Part shown: positions 48,243 through 61,036 of the stretch, piece by piece
Position numbering within the stretch: the stretch's first letter is position 1
How the letters are laid out: the number at the start of each line of letters is the position of its first letter
NCBI GenBank assembly: GCA_001972305.1
Contig: BDDD01000716.1
Span: 1 to 64,000 of the forward strand
Source of the DNA: Cephalotus follicularis
Taxonomy: Eukaryota; Streptophyta; Magnoliopsida; Oxalidales; Cephalotaceae
Length of the DNA: 64,000 bases
Direction of reading: 5' to 3'
The notes under the pieces: generated by a model
Database searches by the model: none
Told to the model about the DNA's origin: nothing
Seen by the model: only the letters and a program-made list of their open reading frames with translations
Made by a program: the position numbers and the translations under genes

Positions 48243-49254
48243 CAGGTTTGGGATTCTTGGGTTATGCATTTCATGCATTGCATATAGAGTATAAATGATG
48301 AGTAGTGATATCTTAAGTTTGCATGTGAAAGTAATGGTGCCTCGTGGTCTTGGTAAAGGTCATGGCCGGGATGGAGGTAGGATAACCTCTCGACCAAATG
48401 TGGATCAGGATGTATCTCTTATAGAGCCTATAGTATAGGTAAACCCTGGGATGCACGGAAAGGATGCACGGTCGACTACAGTTGCCGATATTCCAGCAGC
48501 GCAGTCTACTGCACATATGTTACCACCACATGCAGTGGTTACGAATGTTTAAACTGAGTTTATATGATCAGTTAGCCCAGGCATCGGAGATTTCTAGATC
48601 ATAATAGTTATCAATAGAGCATGTGCAATGCTTGGGAACTACATTATTTGAGGGGGCAGGAGATCCGGTTGGTGTGGAGTCGTGATTGAGCAGTCTAAAA
48701 ACGGAATTTCTAGCAGATTAGGGTTATCGATGATTCGGGAGTTCGGTTTGCATTCCTTCGGATAGAAATGATACCCTTAGCTGGGAAAAGACCGTTAGGA
48801 CCAAATACGAAGGTTTAGCAGAGATTTCTTGAGAGGTATTCGAACATGAGTTTTGTCGACATTTCTTTCCTTCCCCATTCATATGTCCAGGTGAGACGGA
48901 AAGAGTGTATCCAACTGCGTCAGGGTAGTATGACGGTGACGCAGTATGAGTACAGATTTATGGAGCTGTCCTATTATGCCCCTGCTTTAAATAGCAGATC
49001 AATCCGAAAGATGCCAGAATTCTTAGACGGACTGAAACTTCATATCAGATATACGATTGTAGTTACTTATTAGACTGTTTTTAGTGAATTGTGAAGTCTG
49101 CAAAGAGAGTGGAACAGAGTATATCTGATCAGGGACTCCGGCAGGATCAGAGACAGAAATGATCTGCATCACATGTTGAATAGGGGAAGAGTTAATTCAC
49201 GGGTCGGAAACGACGGGGACCCCCACCTATCAGCAGGTTCGCTGGTGGAGGGAG
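48243..49254 (+). pseudogene. Ty3/gypsy gag remnant (B')
   Basis: From about 48600 a decayed gag is visible: FEGAGDPVGVES, then after stops and shifts an open stretch 48846-49073 with RRKECIQLRQGSMTVTQYEY and KMPEFLDGLKLHIRY, matching the classic retrotransposon gag core. It is interrupted at 49254 by solo LTR B; GGGAG at 49250-49254 is the duplication. 48243-48600 is leader with no ORF. Confidence 0.8.
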
Positions 49255-50702
49255 TGTGACACCCCGTGTCACATTTACGAGGCTGATTTGCAAAACACGT
49301 GAGCGTGGAAATTTCGTGAGTGGCATTTTAGTAATTATTATTAATGTTGTTCTCATAATAATAATATATATACTATAATGTTAAAAAAAGGGTGGCCGAG
49401 CGCTTCTGGAAGGTGCTAGACACGCCAAGCCTAATTAAGAGAAGAAAGAAACGGGCGCTATGCGCCTGTGTGACATAGAGAGGGAGAGAGTTGAGACAGA
49501 GAGAAACGCGAGAGAGAAGGAGAGATGCCAGAGATGACGCCGGGTGAGGCGCCGGACCGGGAGATGGCGCGCGGGTCTTCCTCCAGCCACCGGTAAGCCT
49601 TCCTTTTCCCTCCTTTCTTCTTCTTTCCTTCTTTTCTCCCCACGCCTGATGGCCATTGTCGGTGCGCGTTCGCCGCCGTTGCCATCGCGGTTTAGGCCGG
49701 TCTTGGTTTACAAGACCAGCTCTACCCATCTTGACGGCCGTTGAAGCGTAATTCGGCCGAAATCGGCCGGATTTTTTCCGTTTGAGTAAAGCCAATGTTT
49801 TGACTCGCTGTCACCTGGGACGCCGTGTTTTACGCAAATTCTCGGCTAGTCTCGGCCACCAATGAGTAACTTGGATGCTGTGGAGGCTACTGGTGGCGAG
49901 ACCGGAGCAATGGCGTCTCGTCCAGAGCTCTGGCGCAGCGGCAGCCGCCGATTATCGGTGAGTTACGGGCGGAGACGTGTAGTACAGGCCTCATGGATGC
50001 TTTTTTGTGAAGCGGCCTAAATTATTGGATGATGGGCGAGTCGACTCAGTGAGTCGAACTCACTGCCGGCTGTGTTCGAGCATTTCTGCTCTGAGTCACG
50101 GTGGCTCCTCAGCCGTAATGCGTAGCTCAGTCAATGTAGGGGTTGTTGGTGCCGTGACCGGGACTTTGAATGGTTGGCCGGAATCTGTCCGCAGCTCCGG
50201 TGACGTGTGATGTTTGATGTATGTGTATATAATATAATGCGTTTGTGATATTCCATGCAGAGTGAAGGATTTGATCGATGATGGTGGAGTTTTCGATCCA
50301 TGACAGGGAATCCGATAGCCGATCTAGATTTCAACGTCTTGGGAGGTGAATTTCCTCTCCTATAGTAATTTCGTTATTTGCATCTATTACATTGATTTGT
50401 GTAGTAAATAATCATGGCTGTATTGGAATGGGTTATAAGTTAATGATAGTGAATTGTGAGTTTTCTTCCTGTTACTTGCTAATTAGTTGATATATGCATG
50501 TTTGCACATGGTGTAGAGGTTCTAGTTTAGATATTGAATAATTGAGAACATATGTTCATGTGCAGGCATAGAATTGAAAGTGTTTAAGCGTTTAATGAAT
50601 GGTATTTGTATGAGTATGTTAATGTTGGAATTATTGAGTATTAAGAGTAGAGATTGAATGGATATATGAATATAACTTGCATATGTGTATATATAGGTGA
50701 AA

Positions 50703-52409
50703 CATGGATACTATTAGTGGAAAGTGTAAAAATGAGATAGTAAGGTTATGTAAGTGGTACAGTGCATTTATAAGCGATAAGGAGATTATATGAATATGTT
50801 GAAAATGTATTATAAGTTGCTAAGAGAGTATATGTGAATGGTGTGATAATGAATCTTTATGGTTCATGGATGTTAGAGATTCAAGTAAGAGTAAAATGGG
50901 GAATATAGTGATCATATAGCCTATATGTACATTTTATACATCTCTCGTTATATAAGCATGGAAAGTATGCTTATGGATATTGTTATGTAATATCGTTGTA
51001 GACTTGGAATCCTGTATTCGATCCGGAGCCATCGAGGGGTTAACTAGCGGTTGTTACCTTCCGTAAATCAGTGAGTAGAACATCTCCTTCCTTTATCTTA
51101 TTTGATTTTGAAATTCGTTGATGATTGTTGTGTGCTTTATTATGATTCTTAACTATCATTCGATTTGTTGATAATCTGATTTGGAGTTTATTTCTATACT
51201 TGTTGATAGGCTTCGTTGCTTGACTTTATCATACAATAAGGCTTGTTATATGATTCCATAATGGTTTCTTGAAATCCTCTATTGACATTCTAGTTTGAGC
51301 CCTCTGTTGGTATTCCGATTGAATGTTCACATTGATATGAGATCTTGTGATCGTATAATCATTTCACCTCGCGATGTCGTATTCGCATTGGCTCCTGCGA
51401 ACATATATTGTTTTTGTTGCTACTATTGTACTCATTCTAGATTCGTATCGTCATGTTTGAGATTTGTTGCTGGGTATGTGCTCTTTTTGGTTCTATCATG
51501 AGATGGCTATTGAGGGCCAGATTTGTTTATTTGGATCGGTGCCCTTTTTGGATTCTATTATGAGATGGCTATAGAGAGCCGGATTTGTTGATTTGTATTG
51601 ATTCCCGTATTCGATATGTTGATTCATTGTGATATTCACTTCTTCACCGTTTGAGAGTCATATCATTCCATATGTTCCTTATTGCTTTGAGATTGTGATA
51701 TTGGTTGGGATTTGTATCCCGGTTGTCTTCTGTTAACGTATTCATGATTGCGATGTGATTCCGAGCGGTTATATGCTCGATGCTCTGGGTGACTCGGTCA
51801 CCTTCTCACACTTGTGACATTGTGACTTGTTATATGATTATACTATGTTATATTCTGATGCTGGGTACCAGGATTATGGATATGTATTATCGGTCCAAGG
51901 AGTGGTATATGTTCGACGCTCAACTCTACTTAGCAGGCCCATTGGTCTATGATGGGGTGTTATGTGGAAACTGCCCTCGGGTTCCATACCTGGATCTGCG
52001 GCATACTATTGTCTATGATGATATGCTGAGTGTGAGTGCAGCAGAGCTGCTCCAGTACCCTCTTATTGGACTGTGTTTAGTTACTGATATATATATTGCA
52101 CGCGGGTCCCTCGGATGAGGTTGAGCTATGCGTGCGGGTTTTCTCGGCGAGGGCTAGGGTCCGTGCGGTATATGCCGGCCCCTCGTACGGGGTTTGGATG
52201 TTATGCTTACCATAGGCACTCTGCATCGGTGTATGATGGATGATGATCACATCCTGTAGCCTATTGGCCTATATTATTGCTGCAGCGGTTATGTTATGAC
52301 GCCATGTGATTTGGCGGGGATATGAGACAGTGACAGGATTGGTACCAGCATCCCCTTATATTTTGTTATTTATGATTTTTTGGGCACATATTATATTCTT
52401 GATGTTTGA
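50703..52409 (+). repeat. 1707-bp tandem duplication, unit 1
   Basis: Begins CATGGATACTATTAG and ends GATGTTTGA, immediately followed by unit 2. The left border follows GTGAAA and the right border of unit 2 continues TTTATGATCG. The short shared bases (GA before CATGG) suggest unequal exchange or a replication slip. Confidence 0.95.
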
Positions 52410-54116
52410 CATGGATACTATTAGTGGAAAGTGTAAAAATGAGATAGTAAGGTTATGTAAGTGGTACAGTGCATTTATAAGCGATAAGGAGATTATATGA
52501 ATATGTTGAAAATGTATTATAAGTTGCTAAGAGAGTATATGTGAATGGTGTGATAATGAATCTTTATGGTTCATGGATGTTAGAGATTCAAGTAAGAGTA
52601 AAATGGGGAATATAGTGATCATATAGCCTATATGTACATTTTATACATCTCTCGTTATATAAGCATGGAAAGTATGCTTATGGATATTGTTATGTAATAT
52701 CGTTGTAGACTTGGAATCCTGTATTCGATCCGGAGCCATCGAGGGGTTAACTAGCGGTTGTTACCTTCCGTAAATCAGTGAGTAGAACATCTCCTTCCTT
52801 TATCTTATTTGATTTTGAAATTCGTTGATGATTGTTGTGTGCTTTATTATGATTCTTAACTATCATTCGATTTGTTGATAATCTGATTTGGAGTTTATTT
52901 CTATACTTGTTGATAGGCTTCGTTGCTTGACTTTATCATACAATAAGGCTTGTTATATGATTCCATAATGGTTTCTTGAAATCCTCTATTGACATTCTAG
53001 TTTGAGCCCTCTGTTGGTATTCCGATTGAATGTTCACATTGATATGAGATCTTGTGATCGTATAATCATTTCACCTCGCGATGTCGTATTCGCATTGGCT
53101 CCTGCGAACATATATTGTTTTTGTTGCTACTATTGTACTCATTCTAGATTCGTATCGTCATGTTTGAGATTTGTTGCTGGGTATGTGCTCTTTTTGGTTC
53201 TATCATGAGATGGCTATTGAGGGCCAGATTTGTTTATTTGGATCGGTGCCCTTTTTGGATTCTATTATGAGATGGCTATAGAGAGCCGGATTTGTTGATT
53301 TGTATTGATTCCCGTATTCGATATGTTGATTCATTGTGATATTCACTTCTTCACCGTTTGAGAGTCATATCATTCCATATGTTCCTTATTGCTTTGAGAT
53401 TGTGATATTGGTTGGGATTTGTATCCCGGTTGTCTTCTGTTAACGTATTCATGATTGCGATGTGATTCCGAGCGGTTATATGCTCGATGCTCTGGGTGAC
53501 TCGGTCACCTTCTCACACTTGTGACATTGTGACTTGTTATATGATTATACTATGTTATATTCTGATGCTGGGTACCAGGATTATGGATATGTATTATCGG
53601 TCCAAGGAGTGGTATATGTTCGACGCTCAACTCTACTTAGCAGGCCCATTGGTCTATGATGGGGTGTTATGTGGAAACTGCCCTCGGGTTCCATACCTGG
53701 ATCTGCGGCATACTATTGTCTATGATGATATGCTGAGTGTGAGTGCAGCAGAGCTGCTCCAGTACCCTCTTATTGGACTGTGTTTGGTTACTGATATATA
53801 TATTGCACGCGGGTCCCTCGGATGAGGTTGAGCTATGCGTGCGGGTTTTCTCGGCGAGGGCTAGGGTCCGTGCGGTATATGCCGGCCCCTCGTACGGGGT
53901 TTGGATGTTATGCTTACCATAGGCACTCTGCATCGGTGTATGATGGATGATGATCACATCCTGTAGCCTATTGGCCTATATTATTGCTGCAGCGGTTATG
54001 TTATGACGCCATGTGATTTGGCGGGGATATGAGACAGTGACAGGATTGGTACCAGCATCCCCTTATATTTTGTTATTTATGATTTTTTGGGCACATATTA
54101 TATTCTTGATGTTTGA
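52410..54116 (+). repeat. 1707-bp tandem duplication, unit 2
   Basis: Reads the same as unit 1 over its full length with very few differences; one seen is TGTTTAG near 52077 against TGTTTGG near 53784. It is either a very recent duplication or an assembly artefact. Confidence 0.95.
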
Positions 54117-54953
54117 TTTATGATCGTATCTTTGGGATCTCGATGTCCCTTATGGATCGTGATTTGTTATGGATCTTGATATCTTCAATGGATTTTGATT
54201 ATCCTTTGGATCTTGATTTCCTTTGTGATTCGTGACTTCATTTCTTGCCGTAGATTTACATTGCATTCTACTTTGAGTTGTATTATTTCTCATTTTATTT
54301 GATATATAGTTACGGGAGATGTATTTGTTGTTTCTACTCACTTAGTCATTTAGACTAACCCCATATCTTTTCTTTCCCTTCCAGATAAAGGCAAGATGGT
54401 AAGTGATTGCTAAGCAAATTTCAGGATGATGGACCACGGAGGCAGGGCATGCTACCCGGATTTTAACACATGCATAGTATTCCATATCAATATTTAATTA
54501 TGCATTTACTTATGTTTTTATATAAACGTTTTCTCTTATGGTTTAGATAAAAAGGGCCGAGCCCAATAGATTTACTTTTATTGCTTGTTGAAATGGTTGA
54601 GGCTGAGCCCAACCCATGTTTACTGCTTTAAAATGTGGTTTGCTGAGGGCTGAGTCCCATTATAAACTGTGGATTCCTCCTTCGGGAGTGTGATTATAAA
54701 CTGTGTTTTTATTTACAGGGGGCATAGTCCGATAAACGGATACTACATGCCCGATTTTCGTAAAAATTTAAGAGTTAGAAAAACTTTCAAAGTTTTGGAA
54801 AAGTCAAATTTTATGAATAGTTTTGGGAAGTCTTGAAGTGGTTTTAAGTTATAAAAACCATATGGTGACTTCCGAAAGGAAGTTGTCATGTGGAACGCCA
54901 CATCTGTTCTCGGTAGGATGTCGGTTGTTGTCAGGAACGGGTGTGACAGGGAG

Positions 54954-55360
54954 TCGTAGACTGACTAAATCAGAAGAATGAAGAGCATTCTCCCAGTAGC
55001 AAATGTAAACTTCAGTTGCCAATAGTATGCAGGAGAAATCTTATCCGGGTAACAGTAAGACTGGTGTTAAGAGTGTAGCAGCTTCTTCCCAGCTACCATA
55101 GTGCCAGAGATTTAGCCGATTTCATTTTGGTGAGTGCAGGGCCGAGGTGAACTTGTTACCAATTTGGTCAGACTTGACATGTTAGAAGATTTTGGCAACA
55201 TGCACCATAGGGCATGACAGTACTGGGACCAGTCCTTACATATAGGGCAACAGTCAGGTGTCGAGAAGCGGGATTACTACACCGCAGACTAGTACATTCA
55301 TAGTTGACAGTGGCAGGCAACTGGGTAGACCTGCGATGACCGCTAGAGTTTATGCGTTGA
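54954..55360 (+). pseudogene. Ty3/gypsy gag C-terminus/protease start (B')
   Basis: Resumes B' after the solo LTR. It is decayed, with GRPAMTARVYAL-like sequence at the end, the link between zinc knuckle and protease in Ty3 elements. It is interrupted again at 55360 by the next solo LTR. Confidence 0.65.
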
Positions 55361-58197
55361 TGTCATACCCCGTTTCCACATCGAGACAACATTAAAGCGG
55401 TAAAGCAATCAACATAACATAATTCAGTTTATACGAAACATGGAAAAGTTTAAACTTTCCAAACAAGTCAAACCTTGCGAAAGCATTACATAAATAAACT
55501 GAATTCTTAACGTATCGCGGATCCCATACTACGCAATACCAAAAGTCTAACATCTCCAAACCATTGTTGATTGCCCTCAAAACGGAGCATGATAATACAG
55601 TACAAAAGAAATAAACCACGGTATCCATCAATACATGACAGATATAAAATCCACGTTACAATAATCCAATTAACATAATCATTGTTCATTGATCCAGCAC
55701 TTAAAATAAGAGAAACAATTCAGTCTTCTCCTTAAGTCTCCTTGCGTGCTCCATATCAAATCCCACTCCATCGATCTGTTACAGTAGGGGATTAGCCTTT
55801 GTCCTCACTCGGCTAAGTGAATAAATTCATAAATGCAATTCGAGGTATATGATAATGAGTATCATGAATGAATGCATCATGATGCAGTACAATATATATA
55901 TAACGCAGTATATACATATGTAAAAGTATATGCATGTTCACAGTACAGGTATAACCTTATAAAGCTACATCAACACAAGCATTAAGTATGTCCCAAAAGG
56001 AACCAGACAAACAATACGTCACAACCATCGCCACCTCGTGGCCCCAACGTCATGCACTCTTACCCCATTCCCGTTTGCGAATGGTTTAAGGCAAGTCCTC
56101 CATACAGGTTGCTCAGCATGACAGCTAAACAATCAACAGGTTACTAGCCCAACGGCTAATAATCAACAAGCACAAACACCGTACAGTACAAGTCAAGCAA
56201 TGAAATATAATTACTTGATCAAATATATTTGTTTAAAATATATTACTCCATTTCAGGTTGTGATAAGTTATAAAACTTAAAACAACACAGTTTGATAGCA
56301 TAACCAATCCTTTAAACATTTCACTGTCTTTGGAAAATACTTTCACAGTCATTTGAAAAAATATATTTATATTTGGCAAATATACATTTTCGTACAATTA
56401 ATGATTATAATAATCATACAAGCTTTTACAAAATGGTTAACACTTTTTTAGCAATCAACCACAATTCAATTCATAGTTCAGTAACAATGCAACCCATATG
56501 CTTAGAATGCATCTAGGATCGTTTCTAAGGTCGTTTTGGGTCTAATGGGTCCCATTCAAGTGAAACTTTCCCAAACATGGGAATAAGCATCGACGCTTAT
56601 CCCCTGGGCGTCGACATCTTTCCCTAAGGCGCCAACATCTCGTACAGTTATTCCCAGGCAGTTTTGGACCAAAGACATCGATGCGTTTCCAAAGACGTCG
56701 ATGTCTTTATGATACCAGGAGGTATCAGTTCGCAATCCTTGATTACAGGGGGAATAATCCGGCCCTTAAACCTTCATACAACAATTTCATCCTCTCACAG
56801 TGTAAGGCATGCTACTGGTTATCAGAATATGTAACCAGAACGTCAATTCATGAATGAAACATGCAACCACAAATGGGCATTTCACCACCCACAGTACTGT
56901 TGTCACAAGTACCCAGAATAGGCGTCGATGTCTTTACAAAACATCGATGTCTTTCACATGCACACACGAAGGCATCACACTACTGTTCTACAATGCCCAG
57001 AAAAGGCATCGATATCTTCACTTAAACATCGACGTCTGTCGCATTCACACACGAAGGCATCGACGTCTTTATGTAGGCGTCGACGTCTATCCAACCCAGA
57101 ATGTTTTCTCTATTGTTTTAACACACCAGGCCATTATCAATCCATCCTTTACACAAACTAGTTCAAATATTCATGTAAATTACACATGCATGGTTACTCC
57201 GTACATCACATCAGTCATCACAACAAATCTAGAGATTTCAATTCATCCATTAACATGCAATTCATCAATGGCATTTCATTATCTTAAAACTCAAAATGCA
57301 TGTATAAGATCATCACTTTCCCCTACCTTTTTGTTCAAAGTTAGAAACTGGAATGTCCACCTCTTTAAGTCGTAGAACTGTCCATAGTAGCTCCAAGATC
57401 CGTTCAACAACTGTAACCCACGAGCTCCAAGTCTCAAGCTCCAATCAAGCTCAACAATGGTGGTTCTCTCTTTCTCACACTCCCTGGTTTCTTCCTCTTC
57501 CTTTCCTTTGGAATTTTTAGTCGAAACAATGGGGGAAGGGAGGAGCATTTATGCCATGCAACACTCTCTTTCTTTCTGAAATCAAGAGCACTCCCGTGTC
57601 CTCTCCCTCTTCCCCATTCCCTTTCCTGCATACATCTTTGTCCCCTTTCTCTTCTTCCTGCAGGTTGCATGCATACTAACATTTGTCACATTCTTCTTCC
57701 CTCTCCAGTTATGCAGGTCAGGAGGCCATTATGCATGCTCAACATGTCTCCTTCCCGTGCCTCAAGGCGCCTGCAAAGATCCTAAATCCTTACCTCTTGC
57801 ACGTTACTCTGTCAGTTCATATCGTGACTGATATTCTTTTCAAAGACGTTGACGTCTTCCATAGACGTCGATGTCTTTTCCCCTTTCATACGAGGGTGTT
57901 GATGTCTTCGTCTATATCGACGTGCATGTACATGCATTCATGTGCGCCCTCTATTCGCATAGGCGTCGACGTCTTTACAAAGGCATCGACGCGTTTAGCC
58001 CAAAACTGCACCGTTTTGCCTCTAATTGCATCATTTAACATTTCTTTAACATTCCAATCATTCCCTCTTCCAAAATCTAACCTTTTAAATTTTTGAAAGC
58101 ATCATCTAAGTCAGAAATTATGCCATTCTCATTAATTCAATAATAAGATTACATTTCAAATTGGAATATTATAATAATAAAGATCCCGAGCGTTACA
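55361..58197 (-). mobile_element. Solo LTR of a Ty3-type element, 2837 bp
   Basis: Flanked by GTTGA (55356-55360 and 58198-58202). In sense it begins TGTAACGCTCGGGATC and ends CGGGGTATGACA. Three TCGAC clusters: 57841-57990, 56921-57093 and 56585-56712. Donor-like AAAG/GTAGGGG lies at 57326, a perfect TTAGCC...GGCTAA hairpin at about 55789-55815 and acceptor-like AACAG/AT at 55776. Related in layout to the solo LTR at 12356, though the motif type differs (GACATCGACGTC here, CAGTCGGCTG there). Confidence 0.93.
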
Positions 58198-58202
58198 GTT
58201 GA

Positions 58203-58757
58203 CCAGATATGAGGCACTGGCAACTCCTGATATGGCAGTAGGTATGGATATTATCTTTGGGAAGAATGCCGTAGACTTATTTGACACGACATCTACCTTA
58301 TCTTTTATTGCTCCAACATTCCACACATATGTTGATCAAGAGCAAAGCCATAGATGTTAGTATTGTCGTATAAATCCCTACGAGACAATCTTATCCGGTA
58401 GATCGGGTGTACCGGAGTTGTGATGTTGTAGATTTCCTGTGGATATTATACCCTTTCACATTGAGGATTTGAATGTTATCCTCGGTATTGATTGGCTATT
58501 AGCTCATCGAGTTCTAGTAGATTGTTCCAAGATAATAGTTACTTTTGTATGCCCGATGGATCTGGTATGGAGTTGATGTGCGAGCGACGTGCTGAACCGA
58601 TTAGGGTGATTTCAGCTATGGCGACCCCCAAGATTTTTCAGACAGGGAGCTAAGGATATCTAGCTCATGTGGTGGATATTCGAGCGTCTAAGCCGAGGTT
58701 GGAGGATATATCTGTGGTTTGTGAAATTGCGCATGTGTTTCCGGAAAATTTACTATG
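58203..58757 (+). pseudogene. Ty3/gypsy protease remnant (B')
   Basis: IPFHIEDLNVILGIDWLLAHRVLVDC is seen near 58450-58530 (core: VILGIDWLLAH), the C-terminal Ty3 protease motif. LEDISVVCEIAHVFPENL near 58700 corresponds to the protease-RT linker. The protease active site was not found, and several stops are present. The element ends abruptly at about 58757; RT and integrase are missing. Confidence 0.8.
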
Positions 58758-60095
58758 CTCATTCGTAAATGTATTTTACGAATTTTATGTGTGTTTTCGG
58801 GCTTTTAATTTTGTTTAATTTTAAAGTCCGGTCGCCCTGTGTTTTGGGCCTATGTGAATTGGGCTGACTGATACCAGTCCGAAATTTGGGTATGTTATGC
58901 TATGTTGGGTTTGGGTTTTATTTATTTTATTATAATCCAAAATTATTTTATTTAAAACAAATTATTTATCTTTTATTTTAAAATCCCTTAATTCCTTTTA
59001 TTATTAATTCCTTGTTTTCCTTTTCCCTTTTTTTCTTATTTTTCTTATTATTTTTTTTCTTTCCTATTTCTTCTTCCTTTCCTATTCTTCTTCCTCTCCT
59101 TACCCGAACTCCCTCTCCCTCTTTACTCCCACACGGAAAAAATCCATTCTTTCCTATTTCAATTCCTGAAAATCCTCCTTTCTTCCCCTTTTGGTCAGAA
59201 TTTGTCTCTTGTTGACTTTGTGAGAGTGGCATTGCCATTTTAAAGTGTCTCCCTCTTCTCAGTTATGTGCCACTGCCGATTCTGCCTTGTGAGTGTGTGT
59301 CAATCTGCTGTGGATTCGTTCTTCAAAGTTGAAGAGGTAATCTTGATCTTCCTTTGTCTTCAAGTTGAATTCCTTGGTTTGTTATGCATGTCTAAGCATT
59401 TCTTTGTTTTGTTTTCCTTGTCCTCTATTTTTGTTCACAGCTGGGTAACAATTGTTATTGCTGTGTTTTCGTGTCCTTGGTACTCACTACAGGTTAGTTA
59501 AATTTGTTTCCTCCGGTGATGGTTTTGTTCCAATGTCATAAATTCAGTTTTTATGCTTTTAATGTCCCTTGGGTTCAATTCCTATGTTAATATGTTCTGC
59601 CACTGTGTCGTTAAGTCTGTTAACATGTGTAATAGACCTTAGACATGTCACAATCTAGTTTTAAAGTCTGCAAATTAATAAGGGACAGAACCTGGACACA
59701 CATGTATGTATGCCTTCTTGTTTTCTCTTGGAAGCTAAGCCACTGTCAAATTGTTTCTGAGTCAATTATGTGTTCCTGAGACATCTAAATGTCATATATG
59801 GTCTTATGTTTGTGTCCATGTGTCTCTGGTTTAGTGTAGAAATCATTTGAACCCATTTCTATATTGAATTGTCAAGTTTGCTGCTGTTCTGTCATCCAGA
59901 ACAGTCGGCTGTTCCTGTGGATAGTCAGCAGGATTGGATGAGCAGCCGACTGCCATATGAACACAGTCGACTGCCTCAGGTTGAGTAGTCGACTGGACCT
60001 ATGAACCAGTCCACTACCTGCATTCTAGTTTGAGTAGTCGACTGGTGCTCTGTATTAGTCGACTGCCAAGCTTCCCCAGTCGGCTGGAGCTCAGA
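58758..60095 (+). other. Unclassified LTR-like DNA
   Basis: No gene. A T-rich stretch (59010-59080), donor-like GAAGAG/GTAATC near 59336 and a cluster of about ten CAGTCGACTG/CAGTCGGCTG motifs (59903-60085) follow each other as in the first half of the Ty3-type LTRs here. It is probably a truncated plus-sense LTR. It joins a copia LTR near 60095. Confidence 0.4.
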
Positions 60096-61022
60096 ATACA
60101 ATTCCGGGTGCTATTCGGTACACCTTAGCGATTAACCTCAATCACTTACAATTCTCTTTGGGTTCACTCCCCAAATTCACTAGGGTTCACTCCCCTATTT
60201 ACAATCAAAGTGTAAAGATTTGTGTTTTGATCTAAACCTCTCACAAGGTTGGATTTTACAAGATAGAATTGCTCAAAATAATGAGAACAAGAAATAGCTC
60301 AAAATGCAAAGTATAAACTATTTTGGAGAGCTTTGGATTTTGATACTCTTTGAATGTTTGCTTTGAATGATGTTTGTATATGTGCTTTGCTTGTGTTGTT
60401 CTCTCTTTCTCTTCAAAACATTCGTCCATTTATACCTTCTTGCCTCATAGATCCGTTGGAAGAGCATTAGCAAAAATTCCTTAATGGAATGTCCACTAAA
60501 ACTCTGTCAGAAATTGTTCCAGCCGACTAAAGCGTCGACTGTCTCCTTCAAAGCGTCGACTGTCTTGTGACCGTTGGGGATCTCAAATTTGAATATTCAG
60601 CTCAAAGCGCAGGCGTTCAAAATTGGAGTCGACCGTCACCTCAAAGCGCTGACGCTTAATCTGGGGCATCGACGCTTAGGCAGATTTTAATTGCCATTTT
60701 GTTCTCTGTAACAAAGAGCAGGCGCTTTGCACTAAGAGCAGGCGCTTTGGACCTCAAAGCGCAGACGCTTGAATCTGGGCGTCGACGGTTTTAGTGTTAT
60801 TTCTATTTCTCCAAACCTTCCATAGGTAGACGCTTAGGTTCTTGTCTCGACCGCCTGGTAAAGCGCTGAAGCTTTCAGCTTGGGCGTCGACGATCTGGGC
60901 TGAGTTCTGCAGAATTCTTGTTATGTTTTTCTTATGTTTATGGCTATCTTGCACATAAAGAAGCTTTGTTAAATGCAAATATGTTATCATCAAAACTTAG
61001 GATTGAGACATAAATGTCAACA
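60096..61022 (-). repeat. 3' LTR of a minus-strand SIRE-like copia, truncated
   Basis: In sense it begins TGTTGACATTTATGTCTC and shares TTTGATGATAACATATTTGC and GAGTGAACCC with the copia LTR at 18123. The end is lost at about 60096. Its repeated motif differs from the other copia: AAAGCGTCGACTGTC and AAAGCGCTGACGCTT variants (60529-60900). Confidence 0.88.
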
Positions 61023-61036
61023 ATCTCCCCCTTTTT
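61023..61036 (-). other. Polypurine tract of the minus-strand copia
   Basis: In sense AAAAAGGGGGAGAT abuts the LTR, identical to 22673-22686. Additional GGGGGAG runs lie at about 61152-61180 and 61269. Confidence 0.92.

Larger units (their letters stand above)
49255..54948 (+). mobile_element. Solo LTR B, 5694 bp, with internal tandem duplication
   Basis: Flanked by GGGAG (49250-49254 and 54949-54953), with the same ends as the minus copy. Removing one 1707-bp duplicate gives 3987 bp, close to the 4114-bp minus copy. The GC-rich sense start (49400-50220) corresponds to the same block in the other copy. Hairpin TTAGTC-ATTTA-GACTAA (54342-54358) is followed by CCCTTCCAG/AT (AG at 54383-54384). 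No gene; open frames in it are not protein-like. Confidence 0.9.

Noticed and set aside
51780..52118. 112-codon open frame present twice (also at 53487)
   Set aside because: The second copy only reflects the 1707-bp duplication. The minus LTR B has a shorter antisense equivalent (44546-44746) with no domain, so repetition is not evidence of coding.
56854..57375. Open frame of 173 codons with repeated RRRCL/DVDVF-like residues
   Set aside because: It is a translation of the TCGAC motif array in a solo LTR; the residues simply reflect the repeated DNA in one frame, and the same pattern appears on the other strand.
59012..59215. Phenylalanine-rich possible membrane peptide
   Set aside because: It arises from a T-rich tract; there is no homology and no conserved start context.
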